NCBI RefSeq assembly: GCF_016545825.1 | Contig: NC_052619.1 | Coordinates: 47,244,127 to 47,308,126, forward strand | From: Eucalyptus grandis | Lineage: Eukaryota > Streptophyta > Magnoliopsida > Myrtales > Myrtaceae | Length of the DNA stretch: 64,000 bases | Direction: 5' to 3' | Shown: positions 59,074 to 64,000 of the stretch, piece by piece | How positions within the stretch are numbered: position 1 is the first letter of the stretch | Layout: every line of letters begins with the position of its first letter | The notes under the pieces: model-generated | Databases searched by the model: none | What the model saw: only the letters and a program-made list of their open reading frames with translations | Told to the model about the DNA's origin: nothing | Program-made: the position numbers and the translations under genes

Positions 59074-59798
59074 AAAGATACTTAGATGTGAAGCAGACTG
59101 AATTTTCTTTTGTCCAGGAGATTTGTGGCATGAAAGAATGAATTAAGCTTCAGAGATTAACAAAGAAAAACAAGAACTAGACACGAAAAGAAAAGCTGTT
59201 TCTGTAATGAGCAAGGGAGAAGCAAGAACTTCAATCAAGTAGCCTTAAGCAAAACAAAAAGAGAGAAAAAAGAAAAAAATCTCTGCATTTTTCTGCCAAT
59301 TCGATGCATATAAAATAGAATGAGTTTTCAAGTTCAAAGACTAGTAGGTTGTGGACATTACAAGATCAATAAGCCGATTTTTTAGATTTTGGTGGTTTGA
59401 GAAAAGCAAAACTTTTCACAAAGTGGTGACTCGAGCTGATGAATTACATGCCATAGCAAGCCAAATTGGATTATATCCCTTTCTCGCCCATTAATTGACT
59501 GATACTTCAAGCTACATTGTGCATCCTGTTGCAAACAACAGCATGAGAAATGCCAAAATAGCGACAAAGTTGTCAAACAAAGACAATTTTGAGAGATGTG
59601 CTGTGAATTGTGATTCAATTTTGTTTTTATTAGTAGCTCTTTCCAATGACTCTAGCAATTCAAATCACACAACTGGTGACCTTGTTAAACCGATTGAACT
59701 AAGCTTTCATATCCACATCGATTCAAGAAAACATAGAGAAAATTCCATTGTAAGGAATGAAAGACAAAAGCTACAAGGCATGGTTAATGCTGAAATCG
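59074..59798. other. intergenic, no gene recognised
   Basis: Short frames only. Probably the 3' flank of the decayed minus-strand gene that follows. Confidence 0.45.
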
Positions 59799-62700
59799 TT
59801 AGTTGTCGTGCAAAAGATCTATTTTAGTCATATTTCTCAAAGGAGAAACCTTTGAGAGGTGCATACCTGGCGAGAATCTTAGCCATTCGCTTTTCAGCAT
59901 TTTTCTCTTCATTTCCCATATTGGGATTTCAGTAATGGCACTCTGGATCTCTTGCATGACAACTAATACAAAGTTCACTATGATCTCTTGCTCAGCAGCC
60001 ACCCAAACTTTCGCCTTATTCGTTGAGTCGATGTCATGAGCAAGTTCAGCTTTCCTGGACTGAAACTGTGCAATTTGTTTTTCTATTTCTCGCACAATAG
60101 ATGATTAGGAATCTATTTGAGACTACAATTGTCCTTTTGCCTTCTTCAGCTCACCAAACTCTTTCTTGAAAGAAGAAACCTTTTCCTTTATGGTTTGAAG
60201 ATCTCCTAAAAATTTGGTAGCCTGCTTAGCAATCCCCTTAGCACGTAGAGACCTCGCTTTCTTTGGGAATTTCTTCGATTGACCTCAACTTAAGTAGTTG
60301 ATCAACGGTCAAGATGGGATTGGCCGCGAGCTTCTGTACTAAAGAAATAATCTCCTCTCGGTACTCTTAGGACAACAAGCACGAAAAATCTAGGGCAAGA
60401 ATGGAAGAAAGCTTCTTGCGGTAAGTAGACATTTCCTCTGCCTGACTAGAATCTTCATAAGTGGAAGGACTCCGCACCTGAGCTTCATCATTGTGCTAAG
60501 AAAGAATATGATCCAAAGACTTCAGACAGCCATCAACATCTTCAAAAAATTGAGTATGAAGTTCTTAAACATTTTGCACATCTTGTGCCTTGAAATCCTT
60601 AGATGCATAGTAGCTATGACCGATGTTTTGTTTAGGAGCAACGTCCTCAAGATCAGTTTGTGGCTTGGAGCCTCATTTTGAATATCCATTTTCATTACTT
60701 GTACTGTCATCTAGTAGGTCACACAAGTCAATCACAGACTCGTCATGTTTAGTGTTGGCTTGAGCTTGTATTTTGTAAAATTGTTGGGTGCTGCGCCTAG
60801 GTAAGGCTTGTGACATAGTTGATCCTATTGTTTTCATCCTCTTGGAATTACAAAGGGCTTCTTGTCTCCTCTTAGATGCAATTTCAATCGATGGTACCTG
60901 TGGAGAGAGATCCGGATGCAAATTTGCACATCAAAGCGATTAAAAAAAAAAGACTGGGACAACTATGGTATCTTAAAATTTGCTTGTCTTGGCTCAACAT
61001 TTTTACACATACATGGCAACCTGTATACACTTCTCTACCAGCAAAGTGATTAAACTGGAATACATGAATAACATCTATTACCTCTAAGAATGTACAAATG
61101 AGTTTTCCATCAAAAGTGGCAAATGACCAAGTCCTTAAATTTTCTAACCTTAGCAATAAGTACTAGCAATTACCCAGATTACAAATGGTGTGGTGAAACA
61201 AAGAGACTTTCATTTACATCACTTCTCACTAGAGGAAATGCTAGAATTCATACTTGACTATATACCCTTTATACATAAATAGTAGGGCCTTGAAGTATTT
61301 TGAAACTTCATATATTTGGCATCCTCAATGCAGATAGCAAAATGTAAATATAAGATTTTAAACCAAGAGGATTAGTCATTTCCATGAGTAGCTTGCAGTT
61401 TGTTATCTTATTGTCTTCAAAACCCTAAGTAGGGCTCGTCCTTCTCCTTTGTGATATTTTTGAACTCCTCATGCTCCCTTAGACTTGTCTAAATTTTCTA
61501 TTTTCTACACCGTCTTCTATCGTATAACGATCTAATGTCCTAAACATCATTTTAAATCAATGTTAATGCCATAACTCACCAAATAGATGAACAAACAAGT
61601 GATTGCAAACTAGAACTTATACAAACATTATGACCATTAGAAGTCCTTCCGCATTCCAAAACATGGACTTCTTTATTGAATGACAGGCCAATAACGAGAT
61701 TATCAAAACTTTGTAAGAACTATGAAGAGATGTATTGTTTGAACGAAGACTTGCTCCCAAATCTATAATTACCGCCATGGACACGGAGACGCTTTGGAAG
61801 ATATAAAAACCTGTCTAGATAGAAACCAGATGGAAAGGTCTTGCAACCGACCTGATGAAGCTAGTACGAATACCTAAGGGGGTGAATAAGTGTTTAAAAG
61901 AAGTCTTGACAAATAAATGCGAAATAAAATAAGTTACGAGCAAAGTCTAAATAAAGATTGGAGTCTGATAAACAAGCCCTTAGACTTTTAGTAAATGTTC
62001 AGAATCTGTTATCCGATGAAATAGACTTTTGAAATAACATGTAAGTGTGCAACAGACTTAAATAAGAAGAGCTAAGGGAAGAAAAGATTGCACACGAAAT
62101 TTATAGCGGTTCGGCTTAGATCAAGTCTACGTCTACTCTCCCACGCTAACAACCTATTGGTTGGATTCCCCTATATGATCAACAAGATATTGCAACTTTG
62201 ATTGCAAATACTCAGTGGTAGATCGCACTATCTCACTAAGTCACTCTTTTGGTATTTCTCTTACAATCACAAACGTTTAAGCTCATGAAAGATAAGTGTA
62301 TGATTAAAATTCGCTTAGACTTTAGAATTCAAAATTCTATGTTCCGTTTCTTACTTGCTCCTCGATTCTTAGTCTTTTAAATACTCATCCACTTCCAAAC
62401 TAGCTGTTGGGGCATATGTTACTTTCTATCAAGTTGTCTCGTTCTGAACATGCTTCATTTTGAACCTAATACGTTTTGAACTTATGTCTCGTTTTGGACC
62501 TTGTCACGTTCGAGACTTATGTCTTGTCTGTATATAAAGTCTGAATGTGTTGTGTCTGAAGAGACTTTTCAATTTGGACATAAGTCTGAACATATCAATC
62601 CTTAGAGTCTGTTGCTGAACATACTTAGCCTTAAGGTTTAGACACAATCTGAATAAGTTCAGCTTCAACATATAGTCTATATTCTGGTTCTTCCAAGTAT

Positions 62701-62960
62701 AAATCTTGATAATATCCTTTATACATTCTATCATCTACATAGCTCATTACTCAACCATTAAACACGTTAGTAACCTTTGATTTATATTTGTCATCTTCAA
62801 AACATCATAAGGAATTTTCTTAAAACGACCAACCAAAGCCAAATGTCGCTAGAGTTTGGCCAATCTATGGGAGCATAAGGCAAACCTTCACCCGAGCTAT
62901 AAGGTTCAACATGATGTAGGTCCAAGTTGTTCGGCTTCATTGCTTGTTATGTTGAAACTT
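59799..62960 (-). pseudogene. decayed third relative of the PHD genes' N-terminal domain, different C-terminus
   Basis: Read on the minus strand, about 62930-62840 encodes SSGEGLPYAPIDWPN and a W-x-W block. After a ~1-kb insertion, 61860-61700 continues the same domain with GFYLDRFLYLPKRLRV and SKSSFKQYI, then a stop. Downstream, 60921-60673 is open and has a serine/acidic block (DESVIDLCDLLDD), and 60095-59799 is a heptad-rich segment (MREIEKQIAQFQSRKAELAHD onward). Between these lie several stop codons and frame changes. No PHD cysteines are visible, so this is a relative with a different tail, not a third copy of the same gene. I see no intact product. Confidence 0.7.
61865..62840. mobile_element. 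~1-kb insertion splitting the decayed domain exon
   Basis: It begins near CTAGTACGAATACCTAAGG and GGGGTGAATAAGTGTTTAAA and includes TTTATAGCGGTTCGGC and GATCAAGTCTACGTCTACTC. It ends near CATCTTCAAAACATCATAAGG. These phrases recur in plant genomes as part of an interspersed repeat, to my recollection. Internal AAGTCTGAACATA/GTCTCGTTTTGG words repeat. No open frame of note, and the class is uncertain. Confidence 0.55.
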
Positions 62961-63044
62961 AATTCCCCATTACTTGCTTCCCTTTCTCCATAATGCTCTT
63001 GAGTTAATGTAACGCGGTGACCTAGTAGAAAAGAAGCCTTCTTA

Positions 63045-63982
63045 GGCCCATTTGGTTCAGTTTTGGAGAAATGTCATTGGGAGAATGCAAATACCTTTGA
63101 AGTAAAGGGGTTTCCGAAATGTTAGATTGTTTGGTAACTATAATTGAAAAGTGATTTAGGGAAATGCAAGACTATTTGGTAAACATATATTTGAAAAGCC
63201 TTTTAGTGTGACCAAATTAAGTTTTTTAGTTTTAGTATTTTTAAAATTGCAAAAAGAAACAATGACTATATAACATTTTACATTTTCATGTTGAGAGTAA
63301 TGTAAATGATATATATTAGTAAATTTATTTAAAAATCATATTAAAAGAATTTGATTATAGATTAGATGCAAAGCTAAAAAAATTAAGTTTTTAGTTTTAA
63401 TATATTTAAAATTGCAAAAAGAAATAATGACTATATAACATTTTACATTTCATGTTGAGAGTAATGTAAAAGATATATATTAGTAAATTTATTTAAAAAT
63501 TATATTAAAAGAATTTGATTATAAATTAGATGCAAATCTCAACTTTTGGCCTAGGGTTCTTTTAGGTTTGTTTTCAACTTTGAATATATATATTTTTAAA
63601 TTATTGTAGTATTAATCATCTTCATTAATTAATGATCATTCTAGTGTATTGATAAAAAGTTGGGCTATTGATTGTCAAAAGATAAAAATGACAAAAAAAA
63701 AAAAAGGTGAACCCAACATTTGCAAAGGGTTATTATTATTATTTTTAAAATAAAAATAAAATCCGATGAAATTCCATCGCTGATCAATGATAGTTGGGGT
63801 GTTGAGAAGATGATTAGTTTAAAAAAAAAAAAAAAAGTCAATGGATGAATAGTAGATGTGGACTTGCATTTCCGAAATGCTGAAAGCCTCAGCCCAAAGC
63901 AGGTCCCCACTTGCTTTGGGCTTTTAGCATTTCAAAGGCCAGCATTTGGCCAAGGACATCTCCAAATGCTAAACGAAACACC
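63045..63982. mobile_element. TIR element at the window edge
   Basis: The left end is TTA|GGCCCATTTGGTTCAG and the right end, reversed, TTA|GGTGTTTCGTTTAGCA. Sub-terminal ATTTGG/CCAAAT words continue the symmetry. A hairpin CCCAAAGCA...TGCTTTGGG lies at about 63893-63920. The interior holds the 166-bp tandem repeat. Non-coding. The ends resemble the PIF/Harbinger-like elements elsewhere in the window. Confidence 0.5.
63214..63543. repeat. two tandem copies of a ~166-bp AT-rich unit
   Basis: Copies start at 63214 and 63380. Both contain TAAAATTGCAAAAAGAAA, AATGACTATATAACATTTTA, CATGTTGAGAGTAATGTAAA and TTAAAAGAATTTGATTATA. Confidence 0.9.
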
Positions 63983-64000
63983 TAAATTTTTTTCCAATGA

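Overview
The window is nuclear DNA of a flowering plant. The evidence is spliced genes with GT..AG introns, plant-only families (FLZ zinc finger, Oberon-type PHD), abundant non-autonomous DNA transposons and a decayed copy of a plant pararetrovirus. Several transposon families carry GC-rich cores built on GAGGCTCG/GCCGGCGAGG words. From memory I associate that with Myrtaceae such as Eucalyptus, but this is only a guess.

Layout. 1-7150: AT-rich intergenic DNA with small TIR elements. 7160-9634: an FLZ zinc-finger gene (+) with a long pyrimidine/GA-rich leader, followed by a 3x ~120-bp tandem repeat. 10129-23685: a roughly 3.5-kb segment present twice (units A and B). Unit B ends in the promoter and first exon of an intact six-exon gene (23505-28538, +). 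Unit A ends in an orphan copy of the same promoter and exon 1. Unit A was later broken by a Mutator-like element with its own 9-bp target duplication, which was in turn split by a hAT-like element holding a caulimovirid (pararetrovirus) fossil. 28539-40400: gene-poor, with a second segmental duplication (blocks X-Y-Y-X-Y). 40484-41083: an intronless HSP20-like (alpha-crystallin domain) gene (+). 44184-54560: two minus-strand paralogues with an N-terminal plant-specific domain, an Oberon-like PHD finger and a C-terminal coiled coil. The downstream one (44-47 kb) has a one-base frameshift; the upstream one (51-54 kb) is intact, and its promoter is followed by three decayed tandem copies of itself. 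59799-62960: a badly decayed third relative (minus), split by a ~1-kb insertion. 63045-63982: a further TIR element at the window edge.

How the parts relate. The protein genes are ordinary, probably single-function plant genes and do not form a cluster, apart from the PHD/coiled-coil family that expanded in tandem. What stands out is the record of duplication and nested insertion. Pairs of duplicated segments give filled and empty sites, so the order of events can be read directly. I found no tRNA, rRNA, CRISPR array or recognisable new biochemical system. All exon boundaries were worked out by eye from splice sites, reading phase and comparison between paralogues in the window.
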